The translations under genes and the position numbers were made by a program. The notes beneath the pieces are model-generated. The model was given only the letters and a program-made list of their open reading frames with translations, did not search any database and had not been told where the DNA came from. DNA of 64,000 nt from Aspidapion aeneum (lineage: Eukaryota; Arthropoda; Insecta; Coleoptera; Brentidae), in the NCBI GenBank assembly GCA_963576565.1, contig OY755046.1, forward strand, positions 60,305,471-60,369,470, read 5' to 3'. This document shows, piece after piece, positions 20,401 to 33,800 of the stretch (position 1 is the stretch's first letter; each line of letters opens with the position of its first letter).

Positions 20401-23400
20401 AAGTATAAAAACGACTTTTGATATACTTTTAAAAAGCTTATTAACAGATAAGAAAGAAGAACTGATAAAAATGCTGGAAGAACTGGATTCAGCAGCTAAA
20501 AATATAGCCTTGAGTATGAACTACACTAAAACTAAAATCATAACAAACACAGATGAAGATTTCAGGATCAGGATAAACCAAGAGAAAATGGAACAAGTAG
20601 TAGAATGTATATACCTGGGACAAATTATTAAACTAAAAAAAGAAAACCAAACAGCTGAAATCAAGAGTAAGTAAGATTGGCCTGGGCAGCATTCGGTAAA
20701 TTAAGCTACACCTAACCTACATATTAAACATATCCTCAGTACCTCACAATGAAAGTGTATAACCAAACCTAACAGATAGAAAAAGGAATGAATGGATAAG
20801 AAATAAAACAAAAGTAAGGGATGTCAGAGGAGAAGTAGCATAATTAAAATGGAAATTTGCCGGTCATATTATCAGACAGAAAGACGATTAATAGAACACA
20901 TGTATTGTAAACTGGAGACCTTGGGAAATTAAAAGAAGTAGGGGAAGACCAAGAATGATATAGGCGAACGATTTGAAGAAACATGCGGGAACTAGATGGA
21001 TGAACACGGCGAGAGATATGAATAGAATCTACAGGAATTTTTAAAATATCAATAAAAAACTAAAAATTATTCTTTTTACGAAAAATTTAAATATTTTGTA
21101 AAAAAATAATAATAAAACTTGGTAGGTGTATATTATGATGTTTCAAGGTCAAAGCTATTACAATAATTTTGTGCCAAGGTTACTTACTGTGGACCTTTGT
21201 AGACCTGCACTATCGACATTTTCGACAGGTGTACACAACGCTTGATAGTCGTACATCCGATGTGCAGTGTAAATGCCTTCTTCTAGAAGAGCATTCATAA
21301 TATCTGGCCTAAAAATTTTAAAAAAACATATTATAAATTCTAAATAAGCACACAAAGTTAAGAAAGTGGGACCATAGTTTAAAAGAAAAGTTTTCATAAT
21401 TTAAATAAAAAACAAACAACGTTACAGATTTGATCATAAATGTATTAATTGACCTCAGAAATTAAAAACACTAAGAGCCACAGAACACCAGCTAAGAGCG
21501 TAAGAACAACATGCACATCGCCGACAATAGTTCAGCTCGCGATGTACCCGACAGATGGCGCTGCTTAAATATCATGAATAGGGTCACTGCATCCTGGAAG
21601 CCTGGCACTACGTCTTCGTGATGCATTACACCTAATCGTGAATTGTTTTAAGAGCTTGACTTGTACGTGTCCCATCTATTTCTCTGGTTAGTAATCTGTT
21701 TTATTGTTGTTTTCAAAATTCGAGCATTTCCTAACCTAGAATACTAAAAGAATCCAGAAAAATAACGCCTAATTACATCCAAGGCCAACAAAAAAATACA
21801 GGCCACGAGCCTCAAAAAATCAGCTGTTTTCAGGGTGCTGACTTTTACATTGGGTCTTATGGGAGGTCAGACGTTTTTCTATGATATTTTTAAAATGGCA
21901 CTACAGATTTCCGCGAAATTTCCCCATCCCGATATTCCATCAAACTTTTGTACGGATGCAAGATGATTAAATGCTTAAAATCTTCAAGATTTAGCATTCC
22001 TTATTTTGAATTCAAATTACTTGCCATGTACCGCATGCCAACTGTTATATTTGACATGTATTTGACTTTGTCATCTGTGTTTGTTTATTGGTTTGCATTG
22101 TAAAACTTTTTCGATTTTTTAATGAGTTTTTACATTAAAGTTCATTTAGAATCCAAAATTACACTACAAAAAAAATCATTTTTTGATCTTGTAATTTTTG
22201 TAAACACATGTAAATAACTATATTAAGTCTTAAATTCTGTCGAGTGCCGAATATAAACAAATAGAGGTAGGTAATCCGATTACTTTCCACGCAGAAACGA
22301 ACACATTGGCTTCTGATTTAAATTTAATTTTTGTGTGAGCTAATGAAGCGGCTCTGAAAAATTAAGGATTACTATACATTAAAAAAAAATTGTTTTGCAA
22401 GAATATAGTAAAAACAATCTTAAAACCGGCTTTATTTAAAAAAAAATAAAATATTCATGAACCGTCATTCCAACTTCAATATTTTAAAGACAACCAATCA
22501 GCTGTGTCGTGACGTGACCATCAAAAAGAAATCAGCCCCGATGTGACGTCAAAAAAGTGGAGGATCGTGGCCCGTCCGTTTAAATACTAATACGTAGAAT
22601 TGGCAACACAGCGGAGTAATAGTCTCTCTCTCTCTCTCTCTCTCTCTAATGCTTCGTCTAATTACAACACTTACCTGATTTGACCAAAATGATAGCCAGT
22701 ATGTTCAGCAACGTCACTGACAATGACATATCCATTATCGTCCAACATGACACAAAGCAGCTCTCCTGACCCGCAAGTTTTTGGACACTCTTTGACGACA
22801 TCTGCACACTAAAAATTTGTCCAGGGTGTTGTAAAAAATATAATATGTAGAAGGTGTTACCAAATAAAATACTCTGCCAATCTATGGGCACATAAGCTCA
22901 CACTGGGTACTATAGTTTTAGTGTATCTACTTGAAAGCTAATATAACTAAAAACTGAAGTATATTTTATTGAACTCCAGACTCAATTACCTTTCGTTTGA
23001 TACCACACAAGCCATGTTTAGACTTAAACTCTAATTTTTCAAATCTACCCCCACCCTTTTTTTAAAAACTAAAATGAATTTTTTTTTAACTCCAGATTCA
23101 ATTACCTTTCGTTTGATATCACACACGCCATATTTTCACTTAAACTCCAATTTTTGAAATTTACCCCCACCCTTTTATTTGGTTTGTGTTTGGTGGATTT
23201 TGTTCATTTTTAAATGAGACCATCTCGGCCCAAAACCCAGCCTAGGTACCAAATTTAATTAAAATCGGCCAAGCGGTTTTTGAGTTATGCGCGTTGGTCG
23301 TTACAGACAGACAGACATACAGACAGAGCAACAAAAAAGTTTCAAAATCATCTGAAACGCAAAGATATATAAAAAATTTTGAAATCGGAGCAACTTTTTT

Positions 23401-24789
23401 TTTCTCGAAAAAATTAGGATCACCATAGCTCACACTACTATAGTATAGTATATGTGTGAGCTAAAATGTGATATGAAATATAAAAATGTGTACAGTGTCA
23501 TCAAAAACTTTTATCAATTACACATGCACACATAGTAAAATGCCCATGTGGTGCATAGTACTCTGTGTGGACACTACTACATTCGACGTGAGTCGAAAAA
23601 AGTTTTGTCGGAACGTGAAATGGTGAAAAAAAATGTTGAATCGCAATTTAATCGAAAATAAAACAATCAAAAGTAAAATAATCGAAAATAACAGTCGAAA
23701 CGTAAAAGCATCGAAACGGAGTTTAGTCGAAAGACAGAATGGCCGAACCGCATAAAAGTCGAATCGCAAAAAGGCCGAACCGTAAAAAAGTTGAAAAGTA
23801 AAAAATCAAAAAATAAAAGAGAAGAAAGCAATTCAAATGAAACGTATTTTTATCCATCCGAAAAATTGTCGAAAATAATATAGAAGAAAATAATTTAAAC
23901 TAATCGTAATTTTGTAGATCCGTAAAAATGTCGATACTTAAACGCGCGATACGCAATGGAGAAATGACGTAAAATCATCGAAACGTAGTCTTGTCGAAAC
24001 GCAAAAAGATTTAATCGTAGAAAAGTCTAAATTCGTTGAACTGACGCTGCCAGGTTAGGATTGGATAGACTCTTAGGTTAGGGTAGCATGATTTAACAGT
24101 AGACTTGGCAACATGGGAAGTTTTTTGCAGTTGCGTTATAAAATCGAGTGACGATTCCACTTTTTTACGGTTTGAACTCTTTACTTTTCGACATAATTAC
24201 GTTTCGATGATTTTGCGTATTGAGCGTTTAATTTTCGACATAGAGGTAGATACACTTACGCTATGCGTTATCTGTTCGAACAAACGAGTCAAGGCTGAGT
24301 GGTAAAACTCATAACCAACCACAGCAGCTGGAGACTTCTTATCTGGCTGTCTTTCGTTTGGTTTCACAAAGATGGCGTTACTGACTGTCACCAGGGTGTT
24401 TTCAGATTGACCTGTCAAAAAATATTGTTATAGAACAATATAGCCGCGAGCTAGGAAGGTAAAAAATAGCTAAAAAAAACTGAAGACGTACCAACATCGT
24501 GTGGTACTGAATAAACAAAACTGTCTTCTTCCACGTAGTGATAGTCTACCGCTCTTCGGTACCAAGTTTCGTCGATGGCTCTGTTATGAATTCTGTGAAA
24601 ATGTCTGAAAAAATTAACATTGTAAATTATAAGTTATATTAAATTAGTCCCCCTTCCTAAATGCAGACTTTTTAAAAATCCCCCGTAGCTTAGACATAAC
24701 CCAAAATTTTTGACAATTGTCAAATAATGTATTGACGTAACGGAGTATGTTCCAAAACCACCAAAACTGACGCATGCGCAGTAACCAAA

Positions 24790-24864
<75 letters not shown>

Positions 24865-27800
24865 CGGTTTCACAACGTTCTACGTCTTCCGATACCCAAT
24901 CTCCACTCGTTTCTGTTTGCCCATAATTCATCATCTAGGCCTCTTATTCTTATTTCACTGTCTATTCCTTCTCTCCAGCTTTTCCTCGGCCTTCCTCGTT
25001 TTCTTCGGCCAGTTGGTTTCCATTGTAGTATTTGTTTGGGTAGTCTTTCATCATTCATTCTTTGTACATGTCCGTACCACACCAGTTGTTTTGTTCTTAT
25101 ATCATCCAGTAAAGTACGTTCACCCACTGTCATAATTTCTCTTATTCTTTGATTTGTAACTCTTTCACTTTTTGATTTCCCTGCTGCTCTTCTCCAATAG
25201 TCCATCTCCGTAGCGGACAGCATTTTTTCTGTTCTATCCTTGATTGGCCATACTTCTGAGCCGTATGTAATAATACTTTTTAGAATGGTGTTATATATAA
25301 GCTTTTTGTTATGTTTTGATATACTTTGATCCCAAATTATTCCATTTAATAAAGTTATTGCTTTTCTTCCTTGTACGTTTCTATCTTTTATAGCTTTGTC
25401 TAGTGTTTCGTCAGCTGTAATTTTTAGACCTAAGTATTTATACTCATGACATGACTAAATTCGCTGCCCAGTATTTAAGATTAGATCCTGTTTCGTTCCA
25501 CCAATACACATATACTCTGTCTTATTGATATTAACCTCTAAACCCCACCTATTGTTCTCTTCTATTAGTTTTCGTGTCATATATTCGAGGTCGTCATAAT
25601 CCTGAGCCACCACTATCTGATCATCGGCGAAACATAAAGTATACAAGGTGGTTTCATTCAACGGAATTCCCATGTTTTGGCATTTTCTCTTCCAGACTTT
25701 AAGGACCTGTTCCAAACATATCTTGAAGAGCGTAGGCGAGATACAGCAACCTTGTTTAAGACCTTTATTTACTTAAAAGCCTTTAGTTAGTTTTGCTTTT
25801 ATTTTAACTTTTGTCTTACTATTGTGCTATAACTCTTTGATAGCCTTAATTAGAACGCTTATGTTTGTCTTTTCCAACGCTTTCCAAAGTAGGTTTAGTG
25901 GTATACTATCATATGCCTTCTGCAAATCTACGTAAAGCAGATGCAGCTAAATGCCATTTTCTTTTCAATAACTTGGGTTATTCAAAAGAGATGATCTCCA
26001 AAATCCTGTCTACCCGAAAAAGGAACATTAAGAATTAAATGAGAGTTCATGCCCCATATTTGAGGAGCAACTTATCAAAACGCGTTATGTCCCTCAAGAA
26101 TACTTTTTCAGAAAGGGCAAAAAACTTTTTTCCTCATTACATAGTGGCCGTTCGGTTTGGTTATTATTACAGTGGGACAACAGGCGCTTTGGTGTGTTGA
26201 GTGTGTATTCAGAACATATAGTTACAGTGAATCCAAATTTATATCTAACTTAATTTTGTCCCAAAGTGGACATTATACGTTTTGATAAGTTGCTCCTCAA
26301 TTTATGCTTTAACATATTTAGTTTCCGCTGTCCCGATACTTACTGTAAGTGGACGGAGTCGTTGATATTTTGAGGAAAATTCTGCCATCTCGTTAAACCA
26401 CTGTGCGTCGCCATATACGCAACCACTATTCCAAGATTTTTAATCAGTTCGGCTCTGGACAGCATGTCAAAAACAAAAAGAAATATATATTATTATATTA
26501 AAAATTAATGTCAAATATGTAATCGTATATTCATACTACTACTGTGTCGGTTTAGAACGTTTTTCTATGTTGCCGACGCCTATTTCTCCACCTCCTTCGA
26601 TCATCATCTTCTGTCAGATTTTTTTGATTCATTGATCTTTGGATTGACTGTTGCCATTCCAGTTTAGGACGCCCTCTTTTTCTGCGCCCTATTGGTTGCT
26701 ATTCTAGGACCTGCTTTGGTATCCTTTCGTCGTTTATCCGTTGTACATGGCCGTACCATATCAGTTGCCTTTTAGTGATGTCATCCGTTATGCTTCCCTC
26801 GATTCCCATTCTTTCTTTTATGATCTCGTTTCTTATATGATCTGTTCTAGATATTCTTACTGATCTTCTTATTGCCTCCATTTCGACACTTTCCATTTTT
26901 ATTTTGAATTTTTCTGTTACGCGACAAATCTCTATTCCATACAACAGTGTGCTTTTTACCATTGTTTCATATATGTTAAATTTTACATTGTTTTTTTATC
27001 TCTGTGCTCCATAAATATCCTTGTAATCCAAAAATCACTGGAGAATATAATCTAAGGCAACCTAAGCCAAACTTGTCCTCAGTACAAACGCACCATCTTC
27101 TTATTTTCTATTATCCAGAAAGTCAACGTTCCAGCTTCACACATTTTTGCATCTCTGTTGCAAGTTTTAAATTATGTCAAAAGATAATAATAATATAAAA
27201 ACACTATAAAAAATTCCTCGCTGCTTAAAAAAATCCTGTGATGCTTGAAAATAAATATTAGTACTTTCACATGTATATTAAAACTCAGAATAATACTAAT
27301 ATCTTACCGTTTGTTTTTAAATAAAATATTTACAAAAATAACTGTGCAAAATACCATACCTTGGAATAAGTGCCATCAAAATAGCTATAGGTCTTTAAAA
27401 GATAAGCAAAAATAAAGAAAATATAGATTAGAAAATAATTTTATGAGCTTAACCTACAAAACACACTATATATTATTACAAGAATATCGAAACTTTAGGA
27501 ATTAAAAAAAAACCCCCTACCAATGTAAAATTGAAAAGGTCTTTAGTTGCCTTTAAATACGTATTTAAATTTAGAAAATTGATCAATTAGTTATCAAGAT
27601 ATCAACATTTTAATTTTAATCCAATTTTAGTAAACGAAGAAATTCCTGTTTTTAAATAATTTAAGTACTGACTTTTCTTATTCTTCTTAAACTTAAGAGC
27701 TTCCTAATTTGAGTCTAGCATTACATTCTAAGTGTCCCCTTAAAGTTAAGTGAAACTTACCCATTATCTTCCTTGGTTTTACTAGTGACAGTTATATTTT

Positions 27801-30800
27801 GACTGAACCAAGATGTAATCTTGGCATCAGCTACGATGTCAGCTACAAGTTTTCTATCACAGAAGTAAGCTAAAAATGTAAAGGAGAGCTATAGTTGATG
27901 ATGGTTCATATGCGAGTGGGCCCTTCCAATGCGACCACCAGTGGGTCTATTGTGGCTCACTTTTGAATGGTTTCTCACCACTGTATGCCTAATCTTCCAA
28001 AAAGGCCGGCTATTAGTTTGGGTGAGATACTGTTCAGATTTTCTGAGTCAATCTGAGGTTTACCGAAAGTGTTCTGACGTAAACTTGCAATAGCCGGACA
28101 TTCGCACAGTATAGCTTTTGCAAAGTCACCTGAAATGCTCCTAATACGGGGTTCTATCGATTTCATGAAATTTTGCTATATTCTGCCCTTCAAAAGTTAT
28201 CCAAATTCATATAAAATCTTCCTGGTATAATTTCAACCCTACCGATAGAGAAAAGGCGCGGCTCTTTGCGGTCCGAGCACAAAGTATTTGTTTTCGGACC
28301 GACCGAGCACAGGTGGATACACGGCACCTGATTGGCAGATTTTTTTGAGATGCGCTTTTAATAGCTTTCAGGTGTGCTTTTCGGAACCCCTTTAGTCAGC
28401 AGTATGTCCCTTTTTCAAAAGGAAATTTCATTGCCTACAATAAAGTATATTACACATTTTTCTCTTAGAAGCGTATTTTTTTAGAAAACCTAAATATGTT
28501 AGATTTTGGGGGGTCTGGGGGGGTTTTTGAAGAGATGGTTAGTTTAAGGAGGTGTTTGACCCCTAAGCTCTCTTACCTTTTTGTACGTCACTAAATTTAC
28601 ACAAAAAAATAAAAAACGTGCCGTTTAAAGCACTAAATTTTAAAAAATTATTATTTTCTAACTTACTTACTTTAAGTTAAAAGTTACTCCCACTCCATTA
28701 CAATATTTAAAAATACATTTAAAGAATGGATTTTGTAGCTGATAAAATTCTCTACAAGATATGTTCTTAGAACTTTTACCCTAGAACAAAGTATTTCGGA
28801 GCTTATGCCGTCTAAAGTAGAAAAAATCTGAAAATTTGCCCAAGCACGTGATTTTAGACATTTTTGGAAATTACCTAGCTCCGTTACTACTGCTCGCAGA
28901 ACAACGATAGTACCACCCAATTGTAGATAATTATATCGTCTAAAAAATGTTATATAACTCTTTTTGCGATTTAGTGTACTGGAACGAAATTAAAGGCAAA
29001 AAACTAAAAAAAGTGCCAATTTTTTATGGTTTTTTCAAGATGGCGGAGGGAGCACAGGGGTGGGGGTGACGAAAACTCAGATTTTTAACTACCCTCCTGA
29101 GCTTAACAACATATCCAATCCAAATTCAGAACTACCGGACCTTTTGTAGGGTAACCCCCCTATTTTGGCCTCTATTCATTGAACTAACAGAGTCTACATT
29201 CGGTCTCTTCTGTTAGTCCCATTCTGTACATCGGTACTCTCAGTCGACAGTAACCCGTAAAAAGACCAGTCACTATACGTATTTCCTGTCTGGTAAGTCC
29301 AATAATGTTCCTGGCTCTGTTTCTACAAGGTCCTTTAATGAACTCTTTAGAGTGAGCCAGTTCTGGTATACTTATCCAGTATTGTTCGAAGCTATTCTCC
29401 ATCCATTTTAATATGGTTGATTTAGCAGCATTGTATGATATCCCCAGGGCTGGCTCGGGGCCGAAAAAGTCGGCAGATGCCGCTTCCCTCGCTGCTAGGT
29501 CTGCGGTCTCATTTCCCTCGTGCCCAGAATACCCTGGTATCCATACTAACGACATATTGTTAGCGCTACCAAGTGCATTCAGCGAATCCTTACAGCTCCT
29601 CACGGTTCTCGATGAGACCGTATAGGAATCAAGCGCTTAAGGCTGCTTGACTGTCGGAGAAGATTTTTATTGTCCTGTTGGTCCATTCGTGGTCAGTAAT
29701 CGACCGGGCACACAGTTCAATGGCTACGAGTTCGGCCTGAAATATAGTAGCCAATTGACCGAGACTATGTTTAATCTCGACTTTTTCTTGAATACTAACA
29801 ACTCCAAACCCAACGCCCGATGGCATTTTGGATCCGTCGTTATACCAGAAGCTATCGTTATTTGAAAAATTGGTCCTGGTGTATAGCTTTCTGCTGTACA
29901 CCGTGTTGGGTATGACGTCGGATATCATTCCTAGAGTTGCATCCAACTCTTGTTCCCTTATAGTTATTTCTCTCACGACTTTCAGATTCACTGAGATTTT
30001 TGGGCGGCGGATAAAAGGTCGAAAGTACAAAAGATCGAAAACAAGGTTGAAAAACAAGACTGACTGACTTGTTTCCCGGAATCCTAGGTGGTGTGAATCC
30101 GAACCCAAACCATCAAAAAAATAATTATAATATGTTTTCGGGTCAAACTCTTAATTTTCTGATTTTTTTTGGGATTTTTTTATATTATTGTTGAATTTAT
30201 TTATTTTACTTACAATCTCGTTTTGTCCATGCCCAACTCGTACCGTTGATTTTTTTCAAAAAATGTATGAATTCGTCTTCTGCTGTTTCAAAATTTTCCA
30301 CATCATGGTAATATTTACAGTAATGCCTGAAATTAAAAGTAAAAATTAATATACATACAGTGTGTTCCTAACCCTGTAAATTCAAAACGTCGCACAGAGG
30401 GCCAGGGGTCACTGAAAATATTGAATATCTCCAAAAAAAAATTCTACTATTACCCAACTCTTGACATTAATTTGAAACAAGAAGGCTCTGGTGAGTCATA
30501 AAACAAAAACAAAAAAATAAATGAGTTGCCGCAACTTGTCAAAAAGGCTTCACTTAGTGGTAGGTTCTGCGAAATATTATTATATCGCAGCAGACGTTTT
30601 TAAACTTTGTAATTTTTTTAAAACTTATATTTTACAAATAAATTTTTTATGATGAATGAAGATGAGGTAAGTTTTTGCTGTTTTTCTACACTTTTATATT
30701 TTAGTAATAATTTCCCATATTTGTATAACGACCATTTTTATTAAAACATATTTTTCAAAATAAATCCTAAACATTTACGAACGATTTTAAAAAAATGTAG

Positions 30801-33800
30801 GTATATCATATTTTTCTTATATACAGGGTGTTCCAACTAAAAGGTAACAGACGTGTTTTTTGGTATTTTTTGTGTGAATTTGGAGAAACGATCGGACACG
30901 TCGATTTTGTTTGCGAGGGGGACACCTTTTGGCTATCTTGAAATTTTTGTAGCACTTACCATCTTCGAGGGGAATACTTTACCCCTATATTTTGAATAGG
31001 GAAAGTGGGTCTAGTGATACCTTGTTTTGAAGGCCTCTTGAATGTCTTTACAACCGTGTAAAAATTTCACCGAACCGAACACCCTGTATATTATTAAGTT
31101 AAGTAGTCTTTATACTTTCATTTCGCGCAAAAAAAATCTGCTCTTAACTGCACACCTGTGTGGTAAAACATTATTTTCTGCTAGATGCCTGGAATACCTA
31201 TTGGTCTTAATAAAAGAACTATACAGGGTGAGTTCTAGGTAATAGTTCAAAATTGCAGGATCGATTCAGGGGCTCAAAATATTACTATTTGTTGATATAT
31301 GCTTTAGTCCAAAAGTTGATAGTTTAGAAGATACAGAGTGTTATTTTTAAAATTTTAAATTTTTTTCTCTAGCGAATTATATATTCAGTTTTTTAAAACC
31401 AAAATTGGCATGCAGGGGTTTTTTGGGTCGAAAAATACGAATATGATGTTATTTTTGATAGATTTGGTAGAGGGCGCCACTTGCGGTATCTCTAGTGCAT
31501 TTTTTGGCATATATTTTTTGTGCGCTTACCTATTAGAAATTTGATAGCATACTTCAAATCCTTGATGTTTTTTATTAAAAAAAATATATACTTAACTTAA
31601 CTTATTAAAAAAAATATATACTACACTTTTAACTATTTACGTTACTAGACCGGAAACGTGGACTTTATAGGTCGACCCAGGAAACGTACAGGGTGATTGA
31701 CCATATTTTATTTAATAGCTATCTCCGTTAATAGTGATCTATTATTATGTTATCTTGTGTTTACAGAGTTTAAAATGGTTTTTTAGTACTATTTTTATCT
31801 TTTTTTAACTTATAAGAGTTATTAAGTCGGTTTTAAGTTCAACTCTTTGCATGTTTTTAAATAATTACAAATAAAATCATAGCTGCAGGTTTTTTTAAGA
31901 AAATTATTTCTAAAAAATGGATTACTTTTGCGACACTCTGTATAATAGAAGATTCGCATGTTTTTATTTGATGTGTTTAAGGGTTATAAATTTTTTTAAA
32001 AGAGGTGAAAATTAGTTAAAGTATAATTTTAACATGAATCAGCGAAAATATGATTTTGTTATGTGGTAATATTAAAACACCCTAAATAAAAAAATGTCTG
32101 TAGGCTAATAATTATATATTTTTTTACACTTTGTATTAATATTGTAATTTTAACACATATTGAATAATATCAACGTGCTAAATAATTTTCCGAATTTAAA
32201 ATATGGTCCGGCTGGCCCACTGTGCGGCGCCTTCAGGAATTCGTTGTATTTGGTGATAGAAAAAAAACTTTGCAAACTTTATATTATATGTGGATTATGT
32301 AGAAGTGGATCTGATGTCATTCCTTATGTCAAATTTTTACAGCAATATTCGTTAAATGGAACATCCTGTATATTATTTGTGCTGAGAACTAATGGCGAAT
32401 TATTTTGCGAAAAAAGTGCAGCACTGGTGTGCCACTAGTACAATTTTCGTATTCTTTTGGGAAAACTAGTCCAATTTTTTGTATTCTTTTGAGCAACTGT
32501 CAAGCCCAGTGTTGCACTTAGGGCACATTTTTCTGTCACGCGGGTTTGATGCAGGACTGCGCGGATGCACTTCAGAAGTTGGCCGGAGTAAGAGAGGTGG
32601 AGCTCGTATGGCTCCCAGGCCCAGAAATCCGTCGGGCCAAAGTCTTTTCACAAGAGGGCAAATGAAGTCAGCCCTAACAGAGTGGGCCTAGAAAGAGATA
32701 CAAAAGGAACGGACCAACACAGGAAACGCCAGAGAGGCGAAGGAGTATGTGACAGGATACAGCAAGTCCCGTAGGGACTGGCTGCTCCGTAGAACACGAA
32801 GAGAGGTGGAAGCCATAGTGGGAGTCCCAACCAGACACTGCGTTCTACAAGGACACCTGGCGAAGAAGAGATTGAAGGACGACGCCACCTGCGAGCGATG
32901 TTGGGCCGAGGACGAGACCTCGGCGCATTTCCTCTCATCTTGTGAAGCATACAAGGAGACAAGAAGAGAAGTATTTGAACAGGAAGCCTTTGAAATGGAG
33001 GACCTTCTGAATCTGAGGTGGCCCGATATTCTGGCCTTTGTACAGAAGACGGGCAGATTCCTTAGCGAAGGAAGGACGCAGTAGACGAGATGCCCGGGGG
33101 TTGGCGAAAAAGGCGCTTCATGTGCCTAGTCGCCAGGTCTAGATACTACCCCACACTATTACTACTACTTTCTGTAACTTACCAGTCAGGATGAATGCTC
33201 CAGTTGCCATTAAAGTATTTTAAAAACTGGTGACTGTCTAGCGACCTCATTCTGTGAATATCGTTGTTGATATGATGTTGAACCCTATTCAAACCATATT
33301 TCTGGGGTAGGGCTACCACTAAGGTAAAAGGGGTGCGTTCGATACCAGCGTAGAAGTACAGACGGTTCATGATTAAAAGCCTTTTCTAAAAAAAAATTGA
33401 TGTTATAATAATACAGCCATTTCATATCAACAGGGATTTTGGTGAGGTGCCTTTTTCCCTTAAAGTCCCCCTTTTGGGATTTAGTCCCTTTCTTGGGCAG
33501 TCCTAAACAGCTTTACAACGGACAGTGATTACAGGATGGCCAGAACAAAAATCTGCTGACATTAATAATAACAATGAACAACGTGACATGAATAAACTTA
33601 CACAAAATAAAGCTATATATAAAGAAATGCTAAAGGAGCAGCCAACCTAAAACTTAAGATGCGAAAATGAAAATATAGATGAAATAAATGATACGCTGAC
33701 AAGAGCTATAACCAAAGTAGAATCAAAAAAAGATAAAAGAAGAAATAAAGAAACTGATGGCAAAAGGCGGCCTAAAGAAAGAAGGAAAAAGATCATCGAT

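Noticed and set aside
27360..27384. A 25-nt version of exon 17 starting at the second AG
   Set aside because: It would leave in phase 0 and break the frame with exon 18; the 33-nt version keeps it.
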